A stretch of 64,000 nucleotides of DNA from Halostagnicola larsenii XH-48 (GTDB lineage: Archaea; Halobacteriota; Halobacteria; Halobacteriales; Natrialbaceae). The notes beneath the pieces are model-generated. The model was not told the DNA's origin. It ran no database searches and saw only the letters and a list, made by a program, of their open reading frames with translations. Numbering within the stretch: position 1 is the first letter of the stretch; each line of letters opens with the position of its first letter. Positions 24,370 through 34,222 of the stretch are shown here, piece by piece. The position numbers and the translations under genes were made by a program. Location: positions 2,725,327 through 2,789,326 of the forward strand of contig NZ_CP007055.1 of NCBI RefSeq assembly GCF_000517625.1, in the 5' to 3' direction.

Positions 24370-25284
24370 CTACGAAATTTTGTCGTACTGCTCGGAGAGC
24401 TTCTCTGCGGCCTCGCCGAGTTCGTTGCGCTCGAACTCCGAGAGATCCCACTCGACGATCTCCTCGATGCCGTTCGAGCCGAGTTTGGCCGGGACGCCGA
24501 ACGCGGTTCCCTCCTGTCCGAACTCGCCCTCGAGTTTGACGCTCGCGGGAAGCACTTCGCCCGTATCGCGGAGGACGGCCTCGACCATGTGGCCGACGCC
24601 GGTGGCGGGACCCCACTCGGTCGCGCCTTTCTTCTCGATGACGTTCATCGCCGAGGCCTGGAGTTCGGAGAGGAGTTCTTCCTTCTCGTCGTCGGTGAAC
24701 TCGAGGTCGCGGCCGTTGACCCGGACCTTCGAGAAGACGGGCACCTGTGCGTCGCCGTGTTCGCCGAGGATCGTGGCTTCGACGTTCTGGACCGGCACGT
24801 CGTAGCGCTGGGCGATCACGTACCGGAAGCGAGCCGAATCGAGTCGGCCGCCGAAGCCGATCACCTGCTCGCGTGCGCGCTCGCCGGTCTCGTAGAGGTG
24901 CCGGTTGAGCAGGTCGACGGGGTTCGACGTGGTGATCGTGACGAAGTCGTCGTTGTATTCCGCAAGCGAGGAGCCGATGTCCTCCATAATCGGCGCGTTG
25001 TCGCCCGCGAGGTCGATGCGGGTCTGCCCCGGCTGGCGCGGGATTCCGGCCGTGATGACGACCACGTCGGAGCCTTCGGTGTCCTCGTACCCGCCCTGTC
25101 GGATGACCGTGTTAGAGTCGTAGGCCACGCCGTGGTTCGTGTCGGCCGCCTGTCCGATCGTGTCGTCTTCTTTGTCCGGAATGTCGACGAAGACGAGTTC
25201 GTCAACAACGTCTCGAAGCGCGATGTTGTAGCCTGCGGCGGCCCCGACTGTCCCGGCCGCGCCGACCACGCTAACTTTCGTCAT
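24370..25284 (-). CDS. mdh: Malate dehydrogenase (LDH-like MDH)
   Basis: Oxidises malate to oxaloacetate with NAD+ in the TCA cycle; cytoplasmic tetramer. 304 aa. The Rossmann loop is [15 protein letters not shown]. The substrate loop [13 protein letters not shown] has Arg in place of the LDH Gln, so malate is the substrate. Further: [23 protein letters not shown], the catalytic His in [18 protein letters not shown], and the C-terminal [13 protein letters not shown]. The sequence closely resembles the Haloarcula enzyme. The start is the ATG at 25284; the frame stays open far upstream but that part is spurious. Followed by a T-tract terminator. Confidence 0.96.
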   Translation of the reverse strand: MTKVSVVGAAGTVGAAAGYNIALRDVVDELVFVDIPDKEDDTIGQAADTNHGVAYDSNTVIRQGGYEDTEGSDVVVITAGIPRQPGQTRIDLAGDNAPIMEDIGSSLAEYNDDFVTITTSNPVDLLNRHLYETGERAREQVIGFGGRLDSARFRYVIAQRYDVPVQNVEATILGEHGDAQVPVFSKVRVNGRDLEFTDDEKEELLSELQASAMNVIEKKGATEWGPATGVGHMVEAVLRDTGEVLPASVKLEGEFGQEGTAFGVPAKLGSNGIEEIVEWDLSEFERNELGEAAEKLSEQYDKIS

Positions 25285-25494
25285 ACCACGTAATGGTGCA
25301 CCATCCCTCGCGTTAAATCCGTCGAAACCCGTCGATTTGTACGATATACCGATCGTCGAACCGGTGTTCGCCGACCGACCGAACGGCCCGCTCGAGCGGC
25401 CACGTTCGAAACCGGACTGCGCTGTTCCCGGCGATCGATCCGCGTGATCCGGCGAGACCGAATCGACCATACGGCAGGCCGTCGAGACTCGAGT

Positions 25495-25938
25495 ATGCGC
25501 GTGAGCGTCGTCGGCGGCGGAACGATTACGGCAGCACAGGAGCGAACCGCGGTGACGGTCGGGAAAACGCTCGCAGCGAACGGCCACACCGTCGTCTGCG
25601 GGGGGTTGGGTGGCACGATGGAAGCGGTCTGTCGCGGCGCGAAATCCGCGGACGGAGAGACGATCGGAATCCTCCCGACGGATCGCCGAGCCGACGCGAA
25701 CGAGTACGTCGACACGGCCATCGCGACGGGGCTCGGCCACGCCCGAAACGCGCTCGTACCGATGAACGGGGACGCCGTCATCGCGCTGGCCGGTAGCGCG
25801 GGGACGCTCTCGGAGATCGGTTTCGCGCGGGTGTACGACCGTCCCGTCGTCGGGATCGACACGCACGACATTCCGGGCGTCGACGCCGTCGACACCCCCG
25901 AAGCGGCGGTCGAAGCCCTCGAGGCGGCCGTTTGCTGA
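25495..25938 (+). CDS. TIGR00725/LOG-like Rossmann-fold protein
   Basis: 147 aa. The nucleotide-binding-like motifs [15 protein letters not shown] (residues about 37-51) and [13 protein letters not shown] (about 99-111) place it in the TIGR00725 branch of the LOG/MoCo-carrier family. The canonical PGGxGT of true LOG cytokinin-type enzymes is modified to AGSAGT. Enzyme activity is therefore uncertain; related proteins carry molybdenum cofactor or hydrolyse nucleotide monophosphates. Start at [15 protein letters not shown] (25495). Followed 90 bp later by the SSSCA1-like gene in the same direction. Confidence 0.82.
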   Translation: MRVSVVGGGTITAAQERTAVTVGKTLAANGHTVVCGGLGGTMEAVCRGAKSADGETIGILPTDRRADANEYVDTAIATGLGHARNALVPMNGDAVIALAGSAGTLSEIGFARVYDRPVVGIDTHDIPGVDAVDTPEAAVEALEAAVC

Positions 25939-26028
25939 CGGGGTGCCCGGACTGGCACCGATGTGGCTGCGGTTTCTCGCGTTCTCGTCTTCGCAGCTTT
26001 TTCGACGTTCCAGCCCCTTGAGACGAGT

Positions 26029-26775
26029 ATGAGCGACTTCGACAAGGAAGCCGAACGGGAGAAGCTTCGGGAGAAGTACGAGCAGGACAAACGCGAGCGG
26101 GAGGCGACCCAGCGGATGAGCGACCTCCTGCTCAAGGGTGCCCGGATGACCAACACCCACTGTAACACCTGCGGCGATCCGCTTTTCCAGCAGAACGGGA
26201 CGACGTTCTGTCCGTCCTGTCACGGCAGCGCCGAGGGCGTGGAGGCGTCCGCGGCCGACGAGTCGGCGACGCAGGGTTCGCAACCGGCGACCGCTCCCGA
26301 TGGCCAAGCGCCGGCCTCAGGCACCGAGACCGATGCGGCGACGCCCGTGGATGCGTCTGAGCCGGTGGACCCATCCGAACCCGTGACCCCATCCGAAGCC
26401 GCCGGTGCGTCCGATACGACCACCGATCAGACGGGTTCGACTGGGCCAGAGCAGGTATCGCCGGCCCAACCCCGAGACGGTTCGACCGAGCCCTCGAGCC
26501 CCGACAGAACGCCCGCTCAGCCGCCCGAGACTCGAGACGGGTCGACCGACCCGTCTCGATTCGCCGCGAAAAACCGGCCGTCTCGAGGCCGCGCCGGCGA
26601 TGACCGCCCCGCTCCCGTCGCCGTCGAGGGCGACCTCGAGACTGCACACGACGCGCTGGTCGAATCCCTCGAGCGATTCGCGAGAAAAGCCGCCGAAACG
26701 GACGACCCGCGGTACGCCAGAGAGTGTCTCGAGGCCGCTCGCGAGGCGAGCGAGGCGCTGTCGGCGTTGCGGTGA
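26029..26775 (+). CDS. SSSCA1 (Sjogren's autoantigen 1)-like zinc protein
   Basis: 248 aa. The N-terminal helix is charged ([20 protein letters not shown]). A zinc site follows, with [20 protein letters not shown] giving CxxC...CxxC, in the context [12 protein letters not shown] typical of the autoantigen p27/SSSCA1 family. Residues about 75-180 are a Pro/Ser/Thr/Glu-rich linker with repeats such as [13 protein letters not shown]. The C-terminal 50 residues form a helical bundle ([20 protein letters not shown]). Function in archaea unknown. It ends close to hef on the other strand. Confidence 0.85.
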   Translation: MSDFDKEAEREKLREKYEQDKREREATQRMSDLLLKGARMTNTHCNTCGDPLFQQNGTTFCPSCHGSAEGVEASAADESATQGSQPATAPDGQAPASGTETDAATPVDASEPVDPSEPVTPSEAAGASDTTTDQTGSTGPEQVSPAQPRDGSTEPSSPDRTPAQPPETRDGSTDPSRFAAKNRPSRGRAGDDRPAPVAVEGDLETAHDALVESLERFARKAAETDDPRYARECLEAAREASEALSALR

Positions 26776-26824
26776 GTGGCAAGACGCTCAAAACCGTAGT
26801 AACGCCGCTCGAACCGTTCTACTC

Positions 26825-29317
26825 TTACTTTCCGGAACCGGTGTAGTCGCTTCCGATGACCTCGCGGATCCGCGCTGCGGTGACCGAGCCGACGCCGTCC
26901 GCCGCCTGTAACTCGTCTTCGCTCGCGATCATCACCGCCTCGACGGTGCCAAATTCCTCGAGTAACGACCGGGCGGTCACCGGGCCGATTTCCGCGATGG
27001 AGCCGACGACGTACTCCTGTTGTTCGGCGAGGGTCTTGCTCTGCTTTTCGCCGTGGACCGAGACTTCGCGGTTCGACGTCTCCTGTTCGCGCCCGGCGAT
27101 GACGCCGAGCAGTTCCTTCGTGTCGGTTTCGTCTTCGGTCCGGAGCACGCTCGCGCCGAAGTCGACGGCGAGACTCGAGAGCGCCCCTCTGACCGCGTTC
27201 GGGTGGACGTCTCGCTGTTCGTACAGGCCGTCGCCCTCGACGATCACGATCGGCCGGGAGTAGTGTCTGGCCATCGCGCCGACCTGCTCGAAGACCGACC
27301 GGTCGCCCCCGACCAGCGAGTCGACGAAGTCGGCGACCGACTTGCGCTCGACGACGGCCCGATCCGAGAGCACGTAATCGCCCACCTCGAGGGTTTCGAG
27401 GCGGATCTCGACGTCCTCGCGCTTCGAGAGCTCTCGGGCGATGTTCGCGTCCATCTCGCGCTGGTCGGCAACGATTTCGATCGCGTCGCCGTCGGCGTGT
27501 GGCTCGCGGGGTTCGACCTCGGCGTCCGCGGCTTCGTCGGTCGGATCGCCGCCATCGTCGCCGTCGCTGCCGTCGAATTCGCGTAACCCCGGCCGATCGG
27601 CAACCCCCTCACTTCCACTGGAGGAGATGTCTCCGTCGGGCGGTTTCTGCCTTCCGTCGTTCACTTCCACTTCGCTTTCGTTCGTACTGCTGTCTCCGCT
27701 CTCACCCGTGCCCTCGCCACCACTCTCGAACGCGGCGAGTGACTGCTGGGCGTCGTCGAGTTCCTCTTTCAGGTCGTCGGCCATCCCCTTCAGTTCGCGC
27801 AGTTCGCTTTCCATCTCTTTCTCCCGACGGCGCGAGATCCAGAAGTAGGCCTCGTCGCGCGTGTCCTCGGCCATCAGGACGACGACGCGACCCTCGGACT
27901 GGCGGCCCGTTCGGCCCTTGCGCTGGATGGACCGGATCGCCGTCGGCACTGGTTCGTAAAAGAGCACGAGGTCGACTTCGGGCACGTCCAGTCCCTCCTC
28001 GGCGACGGAGGTCGAGACCAGCACTTCGAACTCGCCCGCCCGGAAGTCGTTCAGCACGTCCTGTTGTTGGGTCTGGGTCATCCCATCGGAGCCCTCGCGG
28101 TCGCCCTGTCCAACGAACCGCTTGGCGTCGAAGCTGTCGTCGAGAAAGTCCGTCAGCGCCTCAGCGGTATCCCTCGATTCGGTGAAGACGATGACGCGCT
28201 CGCCGCCCTCGAGGCCGAGCGTTTCGGCGAGCAGCATCCGCGTCTTTCGATACTTGGGGTGGAGTTCGTCGTACTTCTCGGCCTTTCGCATCGACTCTTT
28301 GACCCGCGGGTCCGAAACGAGTCGCTGGCTCGCCTTCGAGGCACCCGAGGATCGAGCCTGGTTTCGCTGGCGGTCGAAGTACCGCCGCAGCGCCTCGACG
28401 CTCTGGGTTTCGACCAGCGTCACCGCCTGCCGGAGCTTCATCACCTCGGCGTGGACGGACATCCCTTTGAACCCCTCGGACTGGTCGTTGTTGATCAGCT
28501 CCTGTAACTCGGCGCGCATCCGGTTTAGGTCCTTCTGGGACTGATCGGGCTGGGTCGACTTCGCGATACCGAGTTCCTTCAACTTCTCGAGGCGCTCCGT
28601 GATCACCTCGTTCAGTGCGTCCCGGATCTCGATGACGTCCTCCGGGAGGTCGATCCGCTCCCACTCGACGTCCGTGTCGTGGGTGAACTCCGAAACGTCG
28701 GCGTCCTCTTCGGTCATCACCTCGACCTCGTGCAGTCCGAGGTTCTCACAGACCTCGAGGATAGCCTCCTCGTCGCCGCCCGGCGAGGCGCTCATCCCCG
28801 TCACGAGCGGCTGGTTCGCGTCGGCGTGATACCGCTCTGCGATGTAGTTGTAGGCGTAGTCGCCGGTCGCCCGGTGGCACTCGTCGAAGGTGATGTGTGT
28901 CACGTCCGAAAGCGAGACGCGACTGCCGACGAGGTCGTTCTCGATGACCTGCGGCGTCGCCATGATAACGGTCGACTCGTTCCACAGTGCGGCCCGATCG
29001 TCCGGACTCACGTCGCCCGTGAAGACGACGATCTCCTCGTCGGGGATCTGGAGGGCCTCGCGATAGAACTCCGCGTGTTGCTGGACGAGGGGTTTCGTCG
29101 GCGCGAGCATGAGCGACTTGCCGCCGACCTCCTCGAGTCGACGGGCGGTCACGAGCAGGCTCACCGTCGTCTTTCCCAGCCCGGTCGGGAGACAGACCAG
29201 CGTGTGGTCGTTCGCGGCCGTTCCCGCGAGTTTCAGTTGGTAGAGTCGGCGCTCGAGAAAGTTCGGCTCGAGCAGGGGGTGGTCGATGGAGGGGATTTCC
29301 TCGTCCGTCGCTGCCAT
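26825..29317 (-). CDS. hef: Hef: fork-processing helicase/XPF-type nuclease
   Basis: 830 aa fusion of an SF2 helicase with an XPF/Mus81-family nuclease; in haloarchaea Hef acts at stalled forks, partly as an alternative to Hjc. N-terminal helicase: Walker A LPTGLGKTT, box FDECHRAT, SAT-like GMSASPGGDE, and motif VI RSIQRKGRTGRQ. After an acidic Ser/Gly-rich linker (about 560-620) the nuclease carries VGDYVLSDRAVVERKSVADF, containing the GDY and ERK catalytic motifs, then a helix-hairpin-helix (LLEEFGTVEAVMIASEDELQ). Start at MAATDEEIPSIDHP (29317). Both active sites look intact. Confidence 0.95.
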   Translation of the reverse strand: MAATDEEIPSIDHPLLEPNFLERRLYQLKLAGTAANDHTLVCLPTGLGKTTVSLLVTARRLEEVGGKSLMLAPTKPLVQQHAEFYREALQIPDEEIVVFTGDVSPDDRAALWNESTVIMATPQVIENDLVGSRVSLSDVTHITFDECHRATGDYAYNYIAERYHADANQPLVTGMSASPGGDEEAILEVCENLGLHEVEVMTEEDADVSEFTHDTDVEWERIDLPEDVIEIRDALNEVITERLEKLKELGIAKSTQPDQSQKDLNRMRAELQELINNDQSEGFKGMSVHAEVMKLRQAVTLVETQSVEALRRYFDRQRNQARSSGASKASQRLVSDPRVKESMRKAEKYDELHPKYRKTRMLLAETLGLEGGERVIVFTESRDTAEALTDFLDDSFDAKRFVGQGDREGSDGMTQTQQQDVLNDFRAGEFEVLVSTSVAEEGLDVPEVDLVLFYEPVPTAIRSIQRKGRTGRQSEGRVVVLMAEDTRDEAYFWISRRREKEMESELRELKGMADDLKEELDDAQQSLAAFESGGEGTGESGDSSTNESEVEVNDGRQKPPDGDISSSGSEGVADRPGLREFDGSDGDDGGDPTDEAADAEVEPREPHADGDAIEIVADQREMDANIARELSKREDVEIRLETLEVGDYVLSDRAVVERKSVADFVDSLVGGDRSVFEQVGAMARHYSRPIVIVEGDGLYEQRDVHPNAVRGALSSLAVDFGASVLRTEDETDTKELLGVIAGREQETSNREVSVHGEKQSKTLAEQQEYVVGSIAEIGPVTARSLLEEFGTVEAVMIASEDELQAADGVGSVTAARIREVIGSDYTGSGK

Positions 29318-29482
29318 TGCCACCGATTCGGGGTAGTCGGGGTTAAGAATTTGCGTATCGCGGTGAAAGTAGTCCGGTCCGTTCGGTACCGGTGTTGGTG
29401 GCGCTGTGGCCCGCGACGAAGCGATTGCTCTCAAGTGACAATCCATCGAAAATTCTATGTGCGATTACCGTTCCTTTCGAGT

Positions 29483-30415
29483 ATGGCCGCTATCGAACTC
29501 CGCGGCGTGACCAAGCAGTATACGAGCTACGGTTTCTTCGGAAACCGCTCGGTCACGGCCGTACAGGACCTCGATCTCACCGTTCGCGACGGTGAGATAT
29601 TCGGATTTTTAGGCCCGAACGGGGCCGGCAAGTCGACGACGATCGACCTCCTCGTAGATTACGCCGAACCGACCGACGGCTCGGTTCGCGTGTTCGGCAA
29701 CGACGTCTCCGAAGCGAGCGTCGCCGCCAGAGAACGCATCGGCGTGCTTCCCGACGGCTACGGCCCCATCGGCGAGCGAACGGGCCGCGAACACGTCGAG
29801 TTCGCCATCGACGCCAAGAACGCGGACGACGACCCCGACGAACTCCTCGAGCGGGTCGGCATGCACGGCCCCGACGAGTACCCCGTCGAGGAGTACTCGA
29901 AGGGGATGGCCCAGCGACTCATGCTCGCGATGGCGCTCGCCGGGGAACCCGACCTCCTGATCTTAGACGAGCCCTCGACGGGCCTCGATCCCAACGGGGC
30001 ACGAACCATGCGCAAAATCGTCCGCGAGGAGAACGCACGCGGCGCGACCGTCTTCTTCTCGAGTCACATTTTAGCGCAAGTCGAGGCGGTCTGCGACCGA
30101 ATCGGCATTTTGGACGCCGGGCAACTGGTCGCCGTCGACAGCCTCGAGAGCCTGCGATCAGAGGTCGGTCAGTCGGCCGAAGTCACGGTCGAACTGTCGA
30201 CGGTTCCGTCGAAGATACCCGCTCGAGTGGGCGCTATCGACGGCGTCGCCGACGTTCGAACGAACGGGACGACGGTCGTTGTCGCCTGTCGAAACGACGC
30301 GAAAGCGCCCGTGATCGCCGCCCTCCACGAGTCGGCGGCCGACGTGACGAACGTCACGACCAGCGAGACGTCGCTCGACGATCTCTTCGAGAGCTACACG
30401 CGGGGTGTTGCCTGA
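29483..30415 (+). CDS. ABC-2 type transporter ATP-binding protein (NatA/CcmA-like)
   Basis: 310 aa ATPase of an ABC-2 transporter, cytoplasmic. Walker A GPNGAGKSTT, Q-loop region PDGYGP, signature YSKGMAQRLML (Lys for the second Gly), Walker B LLILDEPSTGLDP and switch His SSHILAQVE. The C-terminal 85 residues form the usual extra domain that contacts the permease (VELSTVPSKIPARVGAI). Start at MAAIELRGVTKQY. The last base of its stop lies in the TGATG that starts the permease. Substrate unknown; family members export drugs, sodium, lipids or haem. Confidence 0.93.
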   Translation: MAAIELRGVTKQYTSYGFFGNRSVTAVQDLDLTVRDGEIFGFLGPNGAGKSTTIDLLVDYAEPTDGSVRVFGNDVSEASVAARERIGVLPDGYGPIGERTGREHVEFAIDAKNADDDPDELLERVGMHGPDEYPVEEYSKGMAQRLMLAMALAGEPDLLILDEPSTGLDPNGARTMRKIVREENARGATVFFSSHILAQVEAVCDRIGILDAGQLVAVDSLESLRSEVGQSAEVTVELSTVPSKIPARVGAIDGVADVRTNGTTVVVACRNDAKAPVIAALHESAADVTNVTTSETSLDDLFESYTRGVA

Positions 30416-31260
30416 TGGCGGTCGACACCGTCTCGCGGCTGACGCTGTACGTTCGCGAAGACGTTCGCGACACTGTCCGCGAGCGCCAGGCACAGGTAAT
30501 CCTCGGACTGTACGCGCTTGTGGGGTTCTGGGTGGCCAACAACGCCGCGACTAACCCGGCGATCGACCCCGCGGATGTCGATCTGTCCGCGGTGCTCGCG
30601 TCCCCACTCGTGATGCTCACGCCCCTGATCGTGCTCGGGTTTTTCTGTTCCTCGCTCGTCGAAAAGCGGACCTCCGGCGCGTTGACGGTCGTGCTCGGGC
30701 TTCCCTTCTCGCGGAAAACGGTCGTACTCGGTACGCTGATCGGGCGCAGTATCCTCATCACGGCGGCGATACTGATCGCAACCGTCGTCGCCCTCCCGGT
30801 CGGCTACTTCCGTGGCGTCTCCATCGATCCCGTCACCCTCGTCGGGTCCACGCTCGTGGTAGTGCTTCTGGGAATAGTCTTCACCGCTATCGCGGTCTTG
30901 ATCTCGACGGTGACGCGAACGGCGACTCGAGCCACTGTCACGGCCTTCGTCACGTTCATCGTCTTCGCGTTCAACATCTGGGCGCAGTTCCCGCGGCTCG
31001 GGGTGTACGTCACCCACGGTCTATCGTATCCGGAATCGTTCCCCGCGTGGTATGACTTCGTCGTCGCGTTGAACCCCATGGCGGCCTACACCTATCTGGT
31101 CGCCGAAACGTTCCCGGCTCTCGAGGGCGGTATTTTCATTCGAGCGCCCCAAGAGCCGGCGTTCTTCGAGCGACCGCCGTTCGCACTCGCCGTCCTCCTC
31201 GGGTGGATTGTGTTCGCAACGTGGCTCGGACACCGCCGGTTTCGGGCGACCGATCTGTAG
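30415..31260 (+). CDS. ABC-2 type transporter permease
   Basis: 281 aa integral membrane subunit partnering the ATPase immediately upstream, with which it overlaps in TGATG. Six membrane segments are expected: about residues 32-52, 62-84, 103-125, 139-160, 176-195 and 260-276. The conserved sequence between TM2 and TM3 is CSSLVEKRTSGALTVVLGLPFSRKTVVLG, typical of NosY/ABC-2 permeases, which often remodel at copper, gliding or export systems. I see nothing here that tells the substrate. A loop of about 60 residues precedes the last helix. Confidence 0.88.
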   Translation: MAVDTVSRLTLYVREDVRDTVRERQAQVILGLYALVGFWVANNAATNPAIDPADVDLSAVLASPLVMLTPLIVLGFFCSSLVEKRTSGALTVVLGLPFSRKTVVLGTLIGRSILITAAILIATVVALPVGYFRGVSIDPVTLVGSTLVVVLLGIVFTAIAVLISTVTRTATRATVTAFVTFIVFAFNIWAQFPRLGVYVTHGLSYPESFPAWYDFVVALNPMAAYTYLVAETFPALEGGIFIRAPQEPAFFERPPFALAVLLGWIVFATWLGHRRFRATDL

Positions 31261-31279
31261 AACGGTGTAAAACGGTGGC

Positions 31280-31864
31280 TCACAGCGGCACGAACTCGAG
31301 GGCGACCCACGCCAGGCAGGCTGCGTAGATCGGTATCGTCAGGTTGTCGTCGATTATGTAGGTTCGAATCTCGAGGGTCACGCCGTCGGCCAGCGTCGCG
31401 CCCACCGCGGCGGCCACCGCGGCAACGAGTCCCATGAAGGGGACCGCAATTGCCGCCGAGACGAGAAACATCGTGACGAGGACCTTCGGTGGTTTAATTC
31501 GCTGGAGGGTGTTATCGGAGACTGCGCCGCTGATCGGGTCGCCGAGCGCGAGCATCAACATTGCCGGAAGGGCGATATCCGGTTCGAAGACGACGACGAC
31601 CGCGGCCATGCTGATCATGTACAGCGCGTAGGCGGCGGGATTGTCCTGTTCGTACTCTCGAGTGAGCACGTCGTAGAGCCGCCAGTTGAGTCCCACCTGG
31701 AGGCGCAGGAACTCGAGGATGAGCGCGCCGGTCGCGAGCACTATCAGGAGTGCCTGAAACCGGGGCCACGTCAGCCCGAGGTCGAAGTGTGTGGCGAGTA
31801 AGTAGAGGGCAACCAGTCCGGAGCCGCTGGCGTGGACCAGCCGTCGCTTTAGTTCGTCGGCCAT
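31280..31864 (-). CDS. Dolichol/polyprenol kinase-like membrane protein
   Basis: 194 aa, about six membrane helices. The motif ALGDPISGAVSD (residues about 106-117) with the downstream KPPKVLVTMFLV corresponds to the CTP-binding site of SEC59/DGK1-type prenol and diacylglycerol kinases. The start MADELKRRLVHASGSGLVAL carries the R(K)xxH helix usual for this family. Predicted to phosphorylate a polyprenol or archaeol-type lipid using CTP, supplying carriers for protein glycosylation. The exact substrate is inferred. Convergent with the ABC transporter. Confidence 0.8.
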   Translation of the reverse strand: MADELKRRLVHASGSGLVALYLLATHFDLGLTWPRFQALLIVLATGALILEFLRLQVGLNWRLYDVLTREYEQDNPAAYALYMISMAAVVVVFEPDIALPAMLMLALGDPISGAVSDNTLQRIKPPKVLVTMFLVSAAIAVPFMGLVAAVAAAVGATLADGVTLEIRTYIIDDNLTIPIYAACLAWVALEFVPL

Positions 31865-32035
31865 CCTCTGAATCCTTGAAGCACGTGACCTTCAGTTCGT
31901 CGGTTGTTTGTCGCAGTGTTCCTCCTCACGTAGGTTAGAATTCTCTCGAGCGCCCCTCTCTGTGCAGTTTGACGGCGACCGTCCCGCCAGTCCTCTCGGT
32001 CACCCGCGTCAAGCCGGCCGCCCCAAGCGGTCCGC

Positions 32036-32284
32036 TCACCTGCCGTCTGTGCCGCCTGTGTGATTCTTTTCGTCCCAACTGGGAATCCACGAGACGTTCG
32101 CGGCTGCGAGCGAGAACAGGAAGATAAACACCGGAAGCGTGAGTCCGACGCCGAGGAGATATCCCGGATCGATCCCCCCGGATCCGTCGAAGAAGATACC
32201 CGCGTACTGGAGGACGGCGAGAGTGAGGACGACGGTGAGCGTCGTTGTGACGTACTCACCAGCGTCGGGTCTGGGAACCTGCAT
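32036..32284 (-). CDS. Small two-pass membrane protein
   Basis: 82 aa with two membrane helices, TTLTVVLTLAVLQYAGIFF (about 14-32) and YLLGVGLTLPVFIFLFSLAA (about 42-61), followed by a charged tail DEKNHTGGTDGR. The N-terminus has two prolines and acidic residues (MQVPRPDAGEY). Function unknown. Same direction as the dolichol-kinase-like gene, 171 bp ahead of it. Confidence 0.7.
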   Translation of the reverse strand: MQVPRPDAGEYVTTTLTVVLTLAVLQYAGIFFDGSGGIDPGYLLGVGLTLPVFIFLFSLAAANVSWIPSWDEKNHTGGTDGR

Positions 32285-32377
32285 GCAGATCGGTATCGTG
32301 TCGATTCACTAAGTGCTTTCGTCTGGTCGGCATGAGCCGGTGTGTCGCTCCCAGCTACGTGCTCGTCGCTGAGTCGT

Positions 32378-34222
32378 CTACTCCTCGAGGTCTTCGAACG
32401 CGATCTCGCCGGTTCGAAGCGCCGAGAGCGTCTTGGCCAGGTCGTCGACTGGCAGTCGCATCTGGTCGGTCGTGTCCCGTTCGCGGACCGTGACGGTGGT
32501 TTCCTCGTTTTCAAGCGTCTCGTAGTCGACGGTCACGCAGAACGGCGTGCCGACCTCGTCCTGTCTGCGATACCGCCGGCCGATGTTCCCCGAGTCATCG
32601 TAGGTGACTGCCAGTCCGGCCTCCCGCAGGTCCGCGGCGATCGCTTCGGCCAGCGCTTCGAGCTCGTTGTCGTTTTGCAGCGGGAACACACCCACGAACG
32701 TCGGCGCGACTTCGGGTTCGAGCGCGAGGTAGGTTCGCTCCTCGCCGGCGACCTCGTCCTCTCGGTAGGCGTGGTGGAGGACGGTGTAAACGAGCCGGTC
32801 GACGCCGAAGGAGGGTTCGATGACGTGCGGGATGATGTGCTCGCCCGCCTCGGTCTGCTCCTCGACGGCGAAGCCGGTCTTCTCGAGCGGGATCTCGTGG
32901 GTCTCGCCCTCGAGTTCGATTTCGACGGTCTCACTTTCGAACGCCGATCGGTCGCGTTCTGCGAGGGTCTCGAGTCCGTCCACGACGGTCTGGGCGTCGC
33001 CGCCGAACTCCGGACCCAGGTAGCTCATGTCAGGATCGACGGTGGCGCGCTCGACGGTTTTCGGTTCGTCGTACTGCCGGAAGACGGTAAAGCGGTCCTC
33101 GGAGTGTTCGGCGTGTTTCGAGAGGTCGTAGTCGCTGCGGTAGGCGAACCCGGCCATCTCGATCCAGTAACCGGAAGACGACTCCGTCGACTCCCGTTGT
33201 TCGGAATCTTGCGATTCCTCACTGCCGTCGATCAACGCCTCGGCGTCCCAGCAGTCAGCGGCGTAGTGGGCGCGCTCGCCCGCGAGGTGCTGGCGGAACC
33301 GGAACCGGTCCATGTCGACGCCGACGGCGTCGTACCACGGCTTGGCGACGCCGAGGAAGTAGCCCACCCACGGACTCGAGATCGTCCCCGATTCGACGGC
33401 CTCGCCGATGGTCGTCCGGATCTCCTCGCCGTCGTCTGCCGCCTGCTCGCCCGCCGGATACAGCGTCACCTCGACGTCTTCGACCGCCTCGAGGTCCGGC
33501 TCGTCCGTCTCGGGGTCGATGAAGTACTCGAGTTCGGCCTGGGTGAACTCGCGGGTGCGGATGATCGACCGCCGCGGACTGATCTCGTTGCGGTAGGCCC
33601 GGCCGATCTGGGTGACGCCGAACGGCAGCGTGTTCCGGGCGTACTCCTTGAGCCGCGGGAACTCGACGAAGATGCCCTGTGCGGTCTCGGGTCGAAGGTA
33701 GCCCGGCTGAGCGCCGCCGGGGCCGATGTTCGTCGCGAACATGAGGTTGAATGCCTCGACGGCCTGTCCCGCGAGACCCGCGCCGCAGGCGGGACAGACG
33801 AGTTCGTACTCCGCGATGACTTCTTCGACTTCCGGAATCGGGAGGCTTTCTGCGTCCTCGTACTCGGTGTTATCCTCGACGACGTGATCCGCGCGGTGGC
33901 TCTCGCCGCAGTCGGGACACTCGACGAGCATGTCGTCGAAGGTGTCGAGGTGGCCCGACGCTTCGAAGACCGGCTCGGGCATGATGGTCGGCGCGTCGAT
34001 CTCCATGTTGCCCTCCTCGAGGGCGAAGCGGTCGCGCCAGGCGTCCTCGACGTTGCTCTTCAGCGAAGCACCCTGCGGGCCGAACGTGTAGAAGCCGCCG
34101 ACGCCGCCGTAGGCACCCGAAGACTGGAAGAAGTAGCCGCGGCGCTTGGCGAGTTCGACGAGCCGTTCGCTCGTGCGCTCGAGCGCGTCGGCGGCGACAG
34201 CGGAGGGACTCTCGTTACTCAT
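32378..34222 (-). CDS. glyS: Glycyl-tRNA synthetase (class II, archaeal/eukaryal type)
   Basis: 614 aa alpha2-type GlyRS charging tRNA-Gly. Class II motifs: GGFYTFGPQGASLKSNVEDA (motif 1 region), the motif 2 strand QGIFVEFPRLKEYARNTLPF and FAYRSDYDLSKH, and motif 3 EPSFGVDRLVYTVLHHAYRE. Two CxxC zinc knuckles, VECPDCGESH and LVCPACGAG, lie in the N-terminal third. The C-terminal anticodon-binding domain is intact (LQNDNELEALAEAIAADL). The start overlaps the four-CBS gene by 8 bases, so the two are cotranslated, with CBS first. Confidence 0.96.
   Translation of the reverse strand: MSNESPSAVAADALERTSERLVELAKRRGYFFQSSGAYGGVGGFYTFGPQGASLKSNVEDAWRDRFALEEGNMEIDAPTIMPEPVFEASGHLDTFDDMLVECPDCGESHRADHVVEDNTEYEDAESLPIPEVEEVIAEYELVCPACGAGLAGQAVEAFNLMFATNIGPGGAQPGYLRPETAQGIFVEFPRLKEYARNTLPFGVTQIGRAYRNEISPRRSIIRTREFTQAELEYFIDPETDEPDLEAVEDVEVTLYPAGEQAADDGEEIRTTIGEAVESGTISSPWVGYFLGVAKPWYDAVGVDMDRFRFRQHLAGERAHYAADCWDAEALIDGSEESQDSEQRESTESSSGYWIEMAGFAYRSDYDLSKHAEHSEDRFTVFRQYDEPKTVERATVDPDMSYLGPEFGGDAQTVVDGLETLAERDRSAFESETVEIELEGETHEIPLEKTGFAVEEQTEAGEHIIPHVIEPSFGVDRLVYTVLHHAYREDEVAGEERTYLALEPEVAPTFVGVFPLQNDNELEALAEAIAADLREAGLAVTYDDSGNIGRRYRRQDEVGTPFCVTVDYETLENEETTVTVRERDTTDQMRLPVDDLAKTLSALRTGEIAFEDLEE

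Noticed and set aside
24370..25284. Lactate dehydrogenase
   Set aside because: The substrate loop has Arg ([10 protein letters not shown]), which is the malate-specific residue.
25285..26307. Upstream extension of the mdh frame to 645 aa
   Set aside because: The normal MDH start [14 protein letters not shown] is at 25284, and the extension is antisense to the LOG-like gene and to the start of the SSSCA1-like gene.
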